Source: Chersky-840 sp035532735 (GTDB lineage Bacteria; Actinomycetota; Acidimicrobiia; Acidimicrobiales; UBA8190). From it: a DNA stretch of 64,000 nucleotides. The DNA is taken from the NCBI GenBank assembly GCA_035532735.1, contig DATKQM010000014.1, forward strand, positions 103,236 to 167,235. The letters are read 5' to 3'. Below, in pieces: positions 50,108 through 59,137 of this stretch (its first letter is position 1; each line of letters opens with the position of its first letter). The position numbers and the translations under genes are program-made. Under the pieces are notes generated by a model. That model did no database searches. It was not told the DNA's origin and saw nothing but the letters and a program-made list of their open reading frames with translations.

Positions 50108-51132
50108 GCCCGATGGCACCTGACCGTACCGACGCGACAACCGACGCCGACGCGCTGCTGGCCCAGTTGCGCGCCTTCGAGGGCAGACCGAGCGGCCCGC
50201 CGTCCGAAGCCCGCGACGAGGTCAACCAGGCGATGATCCGGCACTGGACCGACGCCATGGGCGACGAGAACCCCGTCTACGTCGACGACGAGGCGGCGCG
50301 CGCCAACGGGTTCCCCGGCGTCGTGGCGCCACCCACCATGCTCCAGGCCTGGATCATGCGCGGCTTTCTCTCTCAACCCGACGGTACCTGGAAGGCGCCG
50401 CGCGACGCGTCGGGCGAGGCTTCGGCCCAAGAACAGCTCTTCGATCTCATGAACGCAGCGGGATTCACCTCCGTGGTGGCTACGAACTGCGACCAGGACT
50501 ACGCCCGGCCCATCGTCCTCGGGGACCGGCTCACGGTGACCTCGGTCATCGACTCGGTGTCCCCCGAGAAGCACACCGGGTTGGGCGACGGCCACTTCGT
50601 CACGACCCGCCTCGAATTCACCGACCAGCATGGTGAGCGCGTGGCCACCATGCGGTTCCGCATCCTGCGCTTCCGACCCCAATTCTCGCGGCCCAAAGAC
50701 GCCCCAGTTCGTCCTCGTCCGGCTATCACCCACGACATCGCCTTCTTCTTCGAGGGAGCCCGGCACGGGACGCTGCTGATCCAGCGTTGTGCGCAGTGCG
50801 GTGTCCTCCGGCATCCGCCGCGCCCGGCTTGCGCGTCGTGCGGATCCTTCGAATGGGACACGGTCACCTCGACCGGGCGTGGGACGGTCTTCAGCTTCGT
50901 CGTCGTCCATCATCCCCAAGTCCCCTCGTTCGACTACCCCCTGCCGATCGCCGTAGTCGAGCTCGAGGAAGGGACGCGACTGGTAGGGGACCTGATCGGT
51001 GTCGATCCCGCCGCCGTCCACATCGGCATGCCTGTGGTGGCCGAGATGGTGGCGGTCGACGACGAGCTCACCATCCCCATGTTTCGACCGGCCGAACCCG
51101 TGGGTGCCGGCGCTCTCACCAAAGAGGCCTGA
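50104..51132 (+). CDS. chsH2: ChsH2-like hydratase subunit fused to DUF35 (Rv3542c-like)
   Basis: 342 residues. N-terminal half is a MaoC-like hotdog (MGDENPVYVDDEAARANGFPG), with Tyr in place of the hydratase-2 His, so it is probably not the catalytic half. C-terminal DUF35 part has the zinc ribbon RCAQCGVLRHPPRPACASCGS and an OB fold. In mycobacteria the N-terminal domain pairs with ChsH1 to hydrate the steroid enoyl-CoA, and the DUF35 domain binds the aldolase Ltp2. The fusion and gene order match that. GTG 50104 overlaps the FadE29 stop; the ATG 50113 is an alternative. Confidence 0.88.
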   Translation: MSPMAPDRTDATTDADALLAQLRAFEGRPSGPPSEARDEVNQAMIRHWTDAMGDENPVYVDDEAARANGFPGVVAPPTMLQAWIMRGFLSQPDGTWKAPRDASGEASAQEQLFDLMNAAGFTSVVATNCDQDYARPIVLGDRLTVTSVIDSVSPEKHTGLGDGHFVTTRLEFTDQHGERVATMRFRILRFRPQFSRPKDAPVRPRPAITHDIAFFFEGARHGTLLIQRCAQCGVLRHPPRPACASCGSFEWDTVTSTGRGTVFSFVVVHHPQVPSFDYPLPIAVVELEEGTRLVGDLIGVDPAAVHIGMPVVAEMVAVDDELTIPMFRPAEPVGAGALTKEA

Positions 51133-52298
51133 TGGACTTCGACTTCACCGAAGAGCAGCTGGCGGTGGCGGAGGCGGCCGCATCGATCTTCCAGGGCATG
51201 GCGACCGTCGAGCGAGTGGCGGAGATCGAGGCCGGTCCCGACCGCTTCGACGAGACCTTGTGGGCAGAACTCGCCAAGGCCAATCTTCTCGGCCTGGCGG
51301 TCCCCGAGCAACACGGGGGTTCGGGCCTGGGTCTCACCGAGCTCTGTCTCGTCCTCGAACAACAGGGCCGTGCCGTGGCGCCGGTGCCGTTGTGGGCCAC
51401 GGTCGTCCTCGGGGCCTTGCCGGTGGCGCACTTCGGGACCGCCGCGCAACAAGCCCGCTGGCTCCCGCCGGTGGTGGCAGGTGAGATCCGCCTTTCCGCC
51501 GCGCTCAACGAGGTGGCCGCCAGCACGCGCCAGCATCCCACGGTGCGCGCCGAGCGCGACGGTGAGGGGTGGCGCCTGCACGGAACCGGCTTCGCTGTTC
51601 CCCAGGCCCATCTCGCCACCCGCGTCCTGGTCCCCGCAGCTGTCAACGGCTCACCTGCCAATGGGGTCATCGTGGCCCTCGTCGACCCCGCCGGCGCCGG
51701 TGCCACCATCGAGCGGGCGACGACCACGGATCACCAGGTCCACCCCCACCTGTACATGGACGGGACGGCGGTCTCGGACTCCGACGTCCTGGCCGGTCCC
51801 GAGGACGGCGATGGTGCGGTGGCGTGGATGCTCGACCGGGCCCGTACCGGGCTGTGCGCCATCCAGTTGGGCGTGACCGAGGAGGCCGTCCGTCGCGCCG
51901 CGGCCTACCTCAACCAACGACATCAATTCGGTCGTCCCCTGTCCTCGTTCCAGGGCACCATGCTGCGCGCCGCCGATGCCTACATCGACACCGAGGCCAT
52001 CCGTGTCACGACGTGGCAGGCGGCCTGGCGCATCGACGAAGGCTTGGCCGCCACCGAAGCGGTAGCGGTCGCCCACTGGTGGGCATCGGAGGCCGGCCAG
52101 CGTGTCGTCCACGCCACCCAGCACCTCCACGGCGGCCTCGGGGCCGACATCTCGTACCCGATCCACCGCTATTTCCTATGGGGAAAGCAGATCGAGCTCA
52201 TGCTCCAGGGCCCGAGTGCGGAGCTGGCCCGTCTGGGTTCGTTGCTGGCCACCCGACTGCGCACGGCGTCGTCGGCCGTCGGGATGGAGGGACCGTGA
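51132..52298 (+). CDS. fadE28: acyl-CoA dehydrogenase, FadE28-like (ChsE1)
   Basis: 388 residues. DFDFTEEQLAVAEAAASIF, GGSGLGLTELCLVLEQQGR, HQFGRPLSSFQGTMLRAADAYID, WASEAGQRVVHATQHLHGG and the end ISYPIHRYFLWGKQIE fit the second subunit type of the steroid heterotetramer. Its ATG overlaps the chsH2 stop (TGATG) and its stop overlaps chsH1 (GTGA). Partner of FadE29. Confidence 0.85.
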   Translation: MDFDFTEEQLAVAEAAASIFQGMATVERVAEIEAGPDRFDETLWAELAKANLLGLAVPEQHGGSGLGLTELCLVLEQQGRAVAPVPLWATVVLGALPVAHFGTAAQQARWLPPVVAGEIRLSAALNEVAASTRQHPTVRAERDGEGWRLHGTGFAVPQAHLATRVLVPAAVNGSPANGVIVALVDPAGAGATIERATTTDHQVHPHLYMDGTAVSDSDVLAGPEDGDGAVAWMLDRARTGLCAIQLGVTEEAVRRAAAYLNQRHQFGRPLSSFQGTMLRAADAYIDTEAIRVTTWQAAWRIDEGLAATEAVAVAHWWASEAGQRVVHATQHLHGGLGADISYPIHRYFLWGKQIELMLQGPSAELARLGSLLATRLRTASSAVGMEGP

Positions 52299-52759
52299 GC
52301 CCGGTGCGCGCCGATACGCTGCGCTTCGAGGAGATCAGCGTGGGCGACACGTTGCCCGAACTGACCATCCCGCTGACCCGGACCCTGATCGTGGCCACGG
52401 CCATCGCCTCGCGCGACTACCAGGACGTCCACCACGACCCGGGATTGGCGGTCGAGCGGGGGTCACCCGATATCTTCATGAACATCCTCACCACCAACGG
52501 GTTCGTGGGGCGCTTCGTCACCGACTGGGCCGGCCCCGGCGCGCGCACCGAGTCGGTGTCGATCCGCCTGGGTGCACCCAACTATCCCGGTGACGCCATG
52601 ACGCTCATGGGAACGGTCACCGCCACCGAGGTCCCGCCGCAGCGCAGCGACGGCCGGGGTGTGGTGGAGGTGACGGTGCGAGGCGCGAACGGCCTGGGTG
52701 ACCACGTGACCGGGACGGTGCGGCTCTCGGTCCCCCGTGACGGTGTGGGCACTCCATGA
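52295..52759 (+). CDS. chsH1: ChsH1-like MaoC hydratase subunit (Rv3541c-like)
   Basis: 154 residues. Hotdog fold with the hydratase-2 motif RDYQDVHHDPGLA (catalytic Asp and His), followed by IFMNILTTNGFVGRF. In mycobacteria ChsH1 with the N-domain of ChsH2 hydrates the C17-side-chain enoyl-CoA. Stop precedes the ltp2 start by 10 nt. Confidence 0.87.
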   Translation: MSPVRADTLRFEEISVGDTLPELTIPLTRTLIVATAIASRDYQDVHHDPGLAVERGSPDIFMNILTTNGFVGRFVTDWAGPGARTESVSIRLGAPNYPGDAMTLMGTVTATEVPPQRSDGRGVVEVTVRGANGLGDHVTGTVRLSVPRDGVGTP

Positions 52760-52769
52760 GGTCGGTGTC

Positions 52770-53969
52770 GTGAGCGCGAGGTCCCCCCGTCGTCACAGCT
52801 TCGCGGGTACCACTGCCATCAGTGGCATCGGCGCCACGGAATTCTCGAAGGACTCGGGCCGCAGCGAGCTCCGTCTCGCCACCGAGGCGGTCCGCAGCGC
52901 ACTCGACGACGCCGGCATCGCGCCGTCCGAGGTGGACGGCCTCGTTACCTTCGCGGCGGACACCAACCCCGAGATCGAGGTGGCCCGGACCCTCGGCATG
53001 GGAGACCTCACCTTCTTCAGCCGGATCCACTACGGCGGCGGTGCGGCCTGTGCCACCGTCCACCAGGCCGCCATGGCGGTCGCCGCCGGCGTGGCGGATG
53101 TCGTGGTGTGTTACCGGGCCTTCAACGAACGTTCGGGCAACCGATTCGGGACCGGCGTCCAAGGCCGGGCCCCCGTCGCCAACGCCGAGAACGCCCACTT
53201 CTCGTGGTACGCGCCCCAGGGCCTGCTCACCCCGGCGTCGTGGGTGGCGATGTTCGCCCAGCGCTATCTCTACGCCACCGGTGCCACCACCGAGGATTTC
53301 GGCCGCGTGGCTGTCGCCGACCGCGCCTTCGCGGCGACCAACCCTGCGGCCTGGTTCTACGGCAAGCCCGTCACCTTGGAGGACCACCAGGCGTCGCGCT
53401 GGATCGTGGAGCCGCTGCGCCTCCTCGACTGCTGTCAGGAGTCCGACGGGGGCCAGGCCATCGTCGTGACGAGCCTCGAGCGTGCCCGGGATGGTGCCCG
53501 ACCGCCGGCTGTCATCGAGGGGGCGGCCCAGGGCTCGGGATCCCAGCAGGACATGATGACGTCGTACTACCGCGACGACATGACCCGTCTTCCCGAGATG
53601 GGCGTGGTGGCCCGCCAGTTGTGGGAGACCTCGGGTCTGGGCCCCGACGACATGCAGTGCGCGGTCCTCTACGACCACTTCACGCCCTTCGTCCTCTACC
53701 AGCTCGAGGAGCTCGGCTTCTGCGACTGGGGCGAGGCCAAGGAGTTCCTGCGCGACGGCCACATCGGCCCCGGTGGGAAGCTGCCCACCAATACCCACGG
53801 TGGCCAGTTGGGTGAGGCCTACATCCACGGGATGAACGGCATCGCCGAAGGGGTCCGCCAGGTACGGGGCTCTGCGGTGAACCAGGTCCAGGGGACCGAG
53901 CACGTCGTCGTCACCGCCGGTACCGGTGTCCCCACGAGCGGGCTGGTCCTCGGGGTCGACCGCCGCTGA
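52770..53969 (+). CDS. ltp2: Ltp2-like steroid side-chain aldolase (thiolase fold)
   Basis: 399 residues from GTG 52770 (GAGG 8 nt upstream). Thiolase-like fold: SGIGATEFSKDSGRSE, GGGAACATVHQAAMAV, then CAVLYDHFTPFVLYQLEE, TNTHGGQLGEAYIHGMNG. The Tyr in LYDHF and in EAYIHG match the two Tyr proposed to catalyse retroaldol cleavage in Ltp2, and the thiolase Cys pair is absent. Known role: cleaves 17-hydroxy-3-oxo-4-pregnene-20-carboxyl-CoA to androstenedione and propionyl-CoA with the DUF35 domain of ChsH2. Confidence 0.87.
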   Translation: MSARSPRRHSFAGTTAISGIGATEFSKDSGRSELRLATEAVRSALDDAGIAPSEVDGLVTFAADTNPEIEVARTLGMGDLTFFSRIHYGGGAACATVHQAAMAVAAGVADVVVCYRAFNERSGNRFGTGVQGRAPVANAENAHFSWYAPQGLLTPASWVAMFAQRYLYATGATTEDFGRVAVADRAFAATNPAAWFYGKPVTLEDHQASRWIVEPLRLLDCCQESDGGQAIVVTSLERARDGARPPAVIEGAAQGSGSQQDMMTSYYRDDMTRLPEMGVVARQLWETSGLGPDDMQCAVLYDHFTPFVLYQLEELGFCDWGEAKEFLRDGHIGPGGKLPTNTHGGQLGEAYIHGMNGIAEGVRQVRGSAVNQVQGTEHVVVTAGTGVPTSGLVLGVDRR

Positions 53970-54026
53970 CGCGCCGTCTCCCCCCGACCGTTGTCGAAGC
54001 CCGGGAGTGGCGGTAGAAAGACTCCG

Positions 54027-54992
54027 GTGACCGACCGCATCGACTACGACGAATTCGGGTTGTTCCACGAGAATGCCGAGGAGCACGGCCTCGCCTACGA
54101 AGGACCTCCGGTCGTCCGGCGCGTCGGTGTCGAGGTGGCGCCGGGTCGCAAGCTGAGTGCCCTCGTCTGGGGTGACGACGAGCCCGAGTTGGTGTTCTTG
54201 CACGGGGGTGCACAGAATGCTCACACGTGGGACACCGTCGCCCTTGCTCTTCATCGCCCCCTGGTCGCCATCGATCTGCCGGGACACGGCCATTCCGACG
54301 GACCCGGGAAGCGTCCCCAAGGCCATCTGAGCGCGGACGGAAACGCCGACGATGCCGCCGCCGCCATCCGCCGGCTTGCGCCCGCCGCCAAAGCGGTGAT
54401 CGGCATGTCTCTTGGGGGGCTCACGACGATCGCGTTGGCCGCCCAGGCACCCGAGCTCGTCCGCGCCGTCATCCTCGTCGACGTCCTCCCCGGACTCAAA
54501 GGAGCGCGATCGAAGCACATCGTCGACTTCGTCAACGGCCCTCCGACCTTCGCCAGCTTCGACGAACTGTTGGAGTGGACCGTGCAATTCAACCCGACCC
54601 GGTCCCCCTCGTCGCTTCGCCGCGGCATCCTCCACAACGCCGAACAGCAGTCCGACGGGACCTGGGTGTGGCGGTGGGCTCGGCATCGCCTCGCGGGACA
54701 ACCGATGGCCTCAGGCCCGGATGCCGGTGACGCCGACGGCGTCACCGCTGAAGACGCCAGTGATGCATTGTTCGAAGGATTGTGGGAGTCGGTGGTGTCG
54801 ATCACCGTTCCCGTTCTCTTGGTCCGGGGCATGCGGCCCGACTCCGTCCTCGGTGACGAGGACGAGGCCGAGCTACGCCGGCGCCTGCCCTCGGCCCGGG
54901 TCGTCCACGTCGAAGAGGCCGGCCACAGCATCCAAGGGGACAGACCCCTCGAGCTGGCCGCGCTCATCGAGGACTTCGTCTTCGGGACCTGA
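54027..54992 (+). CDS. alpha/beta hydrolase
   Basis: 321 residues from GTG 54027. Oxyanion VFLHGGAQNAHTWD, nucleophile Ser in IGMSLGGLTTIA, acid probably Asp in VRGMRPDSVLGDED, His in VEEAGHSIQGDRP. N-terminal DYDEFGLFHENAEEHGL is unusual for the family. Substrate unknown; downstream of the ltp2 gene by 57 nt, so a sterol-linked ester or lactone is possible. Confidence 0.78.
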   Translation: MTDRIDYDEFGLFHENAEEHGLAYEGPPVVRRVGVEVAPGRKLSALVWGDDEPELVFLHGGAQNAHTWDTVALALHRPLVAIDLPGHGHSDGPGKRPQGHLSADGNADDAAAAIRRLAPAAKAVIGMSLGGLTTIALAAQAPELVRAVILVDVLPGLKGARSKHIVDFVNGPPTFASFDELLEWTVQFNPTRSPSSLRRGILHNAEQQSDGTWVWRWARHRLAGQPMASGPDAGDADGVTAEDASDALFEGLWESVVSITVPVLLVRGMRPDSVLGDEDEAELRRRLPSARVVHVEEAGHSIQGDRPLELAALIEDFVFGT

Positions 54993-55039
54993 CCCCGGTG
55001 CCCAGCAAGCGCCGACACGCCATGTCCGAACGCCCCGCG

Positions 55040-55433
55040 GTCACCATGTCGCCTTGACGGTCAGCAATTCGACCAAAGTGTTCCCTGGCCCGAAGCGCTC
55101 TTCGGCTCAAAGCCGGTGATCGAGCAGGACATCGGTCCGTGCCGCCATGTTGTCTGGCTCCTCGGGGGAGGCACCCTCGTCGGCCTCCACCGGTTCCCGA
55201 ACCCGTCGAGCACCGATCCCTTCACGAGTATCGACGCGGGCTCGACCACCTGGCCTTCGCCTGGGCCAATCGCGCCGAGCTGGCTTCTTGGGAAGCCCGT
55301 CTGAACGACCTCGGTGTCAAGAACGACCTCGGTGTCAAGAACGGGTGGCATCGTCGATGTGGCGTACGGGTCGGGTCTGTCTTTCGGTGACCCCGACAAC
55401 ATCGCCCTCGAGTTTTTCGGCCCTCGGAGCTAG
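55040..55433 (+). pseudogene. VOC-family protein broken by frameshifts
   Basis: Three frames together spell a VOC protein: HHVALTVSNSTKVF, then WPEALFGSKPVIEQDIG with RHVVWLLGGGTLVG, then HEYRRGLDHLAFAWANR with SWEARLNDLGV, then GGIVDVAYGSGLSFGDP and NIALEFFGPRS ending at TAG 55431. Shifts lie near 55082, 55224 and 55343. An 18-bp tandem duplication sits just before the last shift. No single frame is longer than a third of the gene. Confidence 0.8.
55303..55338 (+). repeat. 18-bp perfect tandem duplication
   Basis: Two copies (55303-55320, 55321-55338) encoding NDLGVK twice inside the VOC pseudogene. In frame, so not itself the frameshift. Confidence 0.9.
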
Positions 55434-55804
55434 CGCCACGTTCGGTGCCGCCGCCCGAGGCCAAGGGTGTGCGGGGCCTGGAACAGGGTCGGGGGTTCTC
55501 GCAGCCGAGTCGGGGACACGTGAGGGTCATCCCTGATTGTGGGATGTGGGTGCATCGCACACCATGGACCGATGCCCATCGCACCCGAGATCCCCGGTGC
55601 CGCCAATTCGCCCGGTCGCGGGGGTACTGTCGTGCGATTCCGACGCGGAGCCAAATGCCGTCCTCCCCGTGCAGCGCATCCGATGGGCGAGGACATCGGG
55701 TCTTTTGTCGTCGACATGACCAACGGCCCGAGATTGCACCGTGAGGGTTGAGCGGACGCGGTGACAGCTGCGACGCAATTGATGGACAACGCCGGAGGCA
55801 TCCG
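55434..55804. other. 371-nt gap upstream of the ABC operon, no gene seen
   Basis: Probably holds the ABC promoter. A GGAGG at 55791-55797 is the ribosome site of the ATPase gene. Nothing else supported. Confidence 0.4.
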
Positions 55805-56782
55805 ATGAGCGCCATGACGCTTCCCGACACATCGCCGGTGCGGGGCGCCGGTAGCCCATGGGCCGTGGAGACCCACGGGCTGACCAAGCGCTTCGGGGAG
55901 AACGTCGCTGTGAACGGCGTCGAGCTCCTCATCCCTCGGGGTTGCGCCTTCGGCTATCTCGGCCCCAACGGAGCGGGCAAGACCACGCTCATCCGGGTGC
56001 TGTTGGGACTGACCCACGCCGATGCGGGCACCATGTCGCTGCTCGGCTACCCCGTGCCCTCGCAGCGTGCCAAGGCCTTGGCCCGGGTGGGAGCCATCGT
56101 CGACGAGCCGCGCTTTCATGGCCATCTGACCGGACGTCAGAACCTCCAGCTCCTGGCCGCGGCGCGCGAACCCGCGGCGAGAGACCGCATCGGGCCGGCC
56201 ATGGAACGCGTGGGGATCCTCCATCGCGCCGATGACCGGGTGAGCAAGTACTCCATGGGCATGCGCCAACGCCTGGGTGTGGCGGCCTGTCTCCTCGGGG
56301 ACCCCCAGCTGCTCATCCTGGACGAGCCTATGAACGGGCTCGATCCCGCCGGCATGCACGAGATGCGCGACATGATCCTCTCGCTCGTGGCCGAGGGCCG
56401 CACCGTGGTCCTGTCGTCGCACCTCCTCGACGAGGTGGAGCGGACCTGTGACGCTGTGGCCATCGTGGACCGGGGCCAGATCATCAGACAGGGGCCCATC
56501 TCCGAGTTGCTGGCTGGCGCCTCGATGGCGGTGCAGGTCGAGTGCTCCGAGCCCGATAGGGCCCGGGCCCTGCTCGAGGCCACCACCCTCGGGGCCGGCA
56601 TCGAGGTGGGGACCCTCGGACTGGGCATCACCATGCCCGCCGGTACCGGGCGCGACGCCATCGCCGAGATCAACCGGGTGCTCGTGCAAAGCGGCATCTC
56701 GGTGTACCGGCTCCAAGAGATCCAAGCCTCGCTCGAGGCCTGGTTCTTACAGGTCACCAGCCGACTGGGGGCAACGGAATGA
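55805..56782 (+). CDS. ABC transporter ATPase
   Basis: 325 residues. Walker A GPNGAGKTT (53-61), signature YSMGMRQRLG (in place of LSGGQ, common in export ATPases), Walker B LLILDEP and switch His in SSHLLDE. Start ATG 55805 from GGAGG 7 nt upstream. The C-terminal 90 residues are a typical DUF4162-like extension. Energises the permease whose ATG overlaps its stop (ATGA). Substrate unknown, likely export. Confidence 0.9.
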   Translation: MSAMTLPDTSPVRGAGSPWAVETHGLTKRFGENVAVNGVELLIPRGCAFGYLGPNGAGKTTLIRVLLGLTHADAGTMSLLGYPVPSQRAKALARVGAIVDEPRFHGHLTGRQNLQLLAAAREPAARDRIGPAMERVGILHRADDRVSKYSMGMRQRLGVAACLLGDPQLLILDEPMNGLDPAGMHEMRDMILSLVAEGRTVVLSSHLLDEVERTCDAVAIVDRGQIIRQGPISELLAGASMAVQVECSEPDRARALLEATTLGAGIEVGTLGLGITMPAGTGRDAIAEINRVLVQSGISVYRLQEIQASLEAWFLQVTSRLGATE

Positions 56783-57987
56783 CGATGGTCAGCGACACCG
56801 CCCCAGCGCCGGTGACCGCCCCCCGGGGGGCGAGGCGCGACCACCGGGGCTCGTGGATTCCCACAGGGTCCATGATCGCCACGAGGTGCATGGAGCTGCG
56901 CAAACGCCGGGGGCTCATGGCCGCGCTCATGCTCGTCACCATCGGCATCCCGACCGTCTTTCTCGTCATCAGGCTGCTGCTGCATGCCTTTGCGCCGCAC
57001 TCTTACGGACCTGCGGGTGGATATGACGTCTTCACGGGCCTCGTGGCGGGGGTGTTGTACGTCTTCGGGTTTATCGTGGCCGCCACCCTGGGCGCCACGG
57101 CGGGATCCATCGACCTCACCGAAGGGATGTTCCGGCACCTGGTGGTGACCGGACGAAGCCGATTGGCGATCTACCTGGCCCGCATCCCCGCCGGGTTGGC
57201 CATCATCGTCCCCTTGGTCGCCATCGGTTTCACAGTGGTGTGCGCGGTGTGTGTGTTCGCCGCCCCCACCCGGCTCAACTTCCAAGGCGCGTACGTCCCC
57301 ACCGGTCTGTCGCAAGCCGGCCTCGAGAGCTGGGCGGCCGACCACGCGGACCAAGTCATCTGCGACTTCAACTTCAACTTCAACGGCGCACCGTCGACTC
57401 AGGTCGGTGCGGTGCTCAACAGCATCCCGTGCGGCAACGGCCCCAACGGCGGCCCCGGTCCGGGGGGGGTGATCGTGAAGGGCCCCTCTGGGTCCGCGGT
57501 CCCCGTGCAACCCTCACAGGCCCAGGTAAAGGACGTGGCCCGCCTGATCGCTGGGCGTGATTACTCGGCCTACTCCAAGACCTTCTTGTACCCGTCGACT
57601 TCGTTGATGATCAAAACCGGGTTGTGGATCGAGCTCGAGGCCATCGTGGGGTTCATGGTCGGCCTCGGGCTCGGGTCGCTGTTGGGACAGCGCACCGTGG
57701 CGGTGATCTTGATGATCGTCCTCGAGATCGTCCTCACACCGATCCTGTCGCGGGCCCACATCGCCCATCTGATCAATCTCCAGCGTGGGGTGGTCGGCCT
57801 GGCCGTGGCCCATCTCGAACCGTCCGGCCTGGGTTTCGTGTTCGGCGGCGGCGGAGGCCCGGACGGGGGACGAGGCACATCACTGCTGGTGCCCGAGACG
57901 ACAACGGTGGCGGTGTGCGTCGTCATCGCCTGGCTGGTGGTGTGGACCGTCCTGGGCGCGTGGCGCATGATGACGAGGGACACCTGA
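56779..57987 (+). CDS. ABC-2-like permease
   Basis: 402 residues, about six membrane helices (first near 45-67), with a large, Gly/Pro-rich external loop (about 190-260). Paralogue of 40207-41310. Directly coupled to the ATPase gene (ATGA overlap), so the two form one transporter. Confidence 0.85.
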   Translation: MTMVSDTAPAPVTAPRGARRDHRGSWIPTGSMIATRCMELRKRRGLMAALMLVTIGIPTVFLVIRLLLHAFAPHSYGPAGGYDVFTGLVAGVLYVFGFIVAATLGATAGSIDLTEGMFRHLVVTGRSRLAIYLARIPAGLAIIVPLVAIGFTVVCAVCVFAAPTRLNFQGAYVPTGLSQAGLESWAADHADQVICDFNFNFNGAPSTQVGAVLNSIPCGNGPNGGPGPGGVIVKGPSGSAVPVQPSQAQVKDVARLIAGRDYSAYSKTFLYPSTSLMIKTGLWIELEAIVGFMVGLGLGSLLGQRTVAVILMIVLEIVLTPILSRAHIAHLINLQRGVVGLAVAHLEPSGLGFVFGGGGGPDGGRGTSLLVPETTTVAVCVVIAWLVVWTVLGAWRMMTRDT

Positions 57988-58111
57988 GCGACACAGTTCT
58001 CTTGGCCGTGAGCCTGGTGCGCACCTCACCGGAATATGCGCGGCCACCTGCAGGTTGTGCCCAACGATGGGTGCATCGACGGTGAAGAGCAGCGGTGCGG
58101 TGCGACCACCC

Positions 58112-59119
58112 ATGGCGCTGTCGGTTCTCGACCTGGCCGTGGTGACCGAAGGGTCCGGCATCGGTCGTGCCCTCGAGGAGTCCATCGAGCTCGCCCGAGC
58201 GGTGGAAGCCCTCGGTTACCGTCGCTTCTGGGTCGCCGAGCATCACAACATGCCGGGCATCGCCAGCTCGGCGACGGCGGTCCTGATCGGCGCCGTGGCG
58301 GCGGCCACGACCTCGATCCGAGTTGGTTCGGGAGGGATCATGCTGCCGAATCACGCCCCGCTCCTCGTGGCCGAACAGTTCGGCACGCTCGAAGCGCTGT
58401 ATCCGGGACGGATCGACCTCGGCATCGGACGGGCGCCGGGCACCGATCAGGTGACCGCCCTGGCCTTACGCCGCTCGTCCGAGGCACTCAACGCGGACGA
58501 CTTCCCCCAACAACTCGGCGAGCTCCGGGCCTTTTTCACCGGCGGGTTTCCCGACACCCACCCGTTTCGTGCCATCACCGCTGTCCCCGGGTACGGAGAC
58601 CAACCCGAGCTCTGGTTGCTCGGGTCGAGCGGGTTCAGCGCCCAGCTGGCGGGGCTGCTGGGCCTCCCGTTCTCATTCGCCCATCACTTCAGCGCCGGGA
58701 ACACCTTGCCTGCGCTGGAGCTCTACCGATCGAGCTTTCGCCCCTCGCCTACTTTGTCCAAGCCCCGGGCCATGGTGGCCGTCTCGGTCATCTGTGCCGA
58801 CACTGACGAAGAGGCCCAGTTCTTGGCGGGGCCCTCGAGGTTGGCCTTCGTCCGGTTGCGCTCGGGGCGACCGGGACGGCTTCCGAGCCCCCAAGAGGCG
58901 GCCGGTCACGACTACTCCCCGTCGGAGCGGCTCATGCTCGACTCGAGGACCCGAGGGCAGATCGTCGGAGACCCCGAGACCGTCCACCTCGGGCTCGAGA
59001 CCCTCAGACGCGAGACCCAGGCCGACGAACTGATGATCACGGCCATGATCCATGACTACCGCCACCGCGTCCGGTCCTACGAGCTCGTGGCGGCCGTCGC
59101 GGCCGAAGCGGCGGCCTGA
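58112..59119 (+). CDS. LLM-class flavin-dependent oxidoreductase (YhbW-like)
   Basis: 335 residues. LSVLDLAVVTEGSG, FWVAEHHNMPGIASSATAV, IRVGSGGIMLPNHAPLLVAEQFGTLEALYPGRIDLGIGRAPG is the characteristic order of the bacterial luciferase-like YhbW/MsnO8 group. FMN-dependent by family. ATG 58112 chosen to match family N-termini. Convergent with the fadD17 gene. Confidence 0.82.
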   Translation: MALSVLDLAVVTEGSGIGRALEESIELARAVEALGYRRFWVAEHHNMPGIASSATAVLIGAVAAATTSIRVGSGGIMLPNHAPLLVAEQFGTLEALYPGRIDLGIGRAPGTDQVTALALRRSSEALNADDFPQQLGELRAFFTGGFPDTHPFRAITAVPGYGDQPELWLLGSSGFSAQLAGLLGLPFSFAHHFSAGNTLPALELYRSSFRPSPTLSKPRAMVAVSVICADTDEEAQFLAGPSRLAFVRLRSGRPGRLPSPQEAAGHDYSPSERLMLDSRTRGQIVGDPETVHLGLETLRRETQADELMITAMIHDYRHRVRSYELVAAVAAEAAA

Positions 59120-59137
59120 GCCCAACGGCCTGAACAT

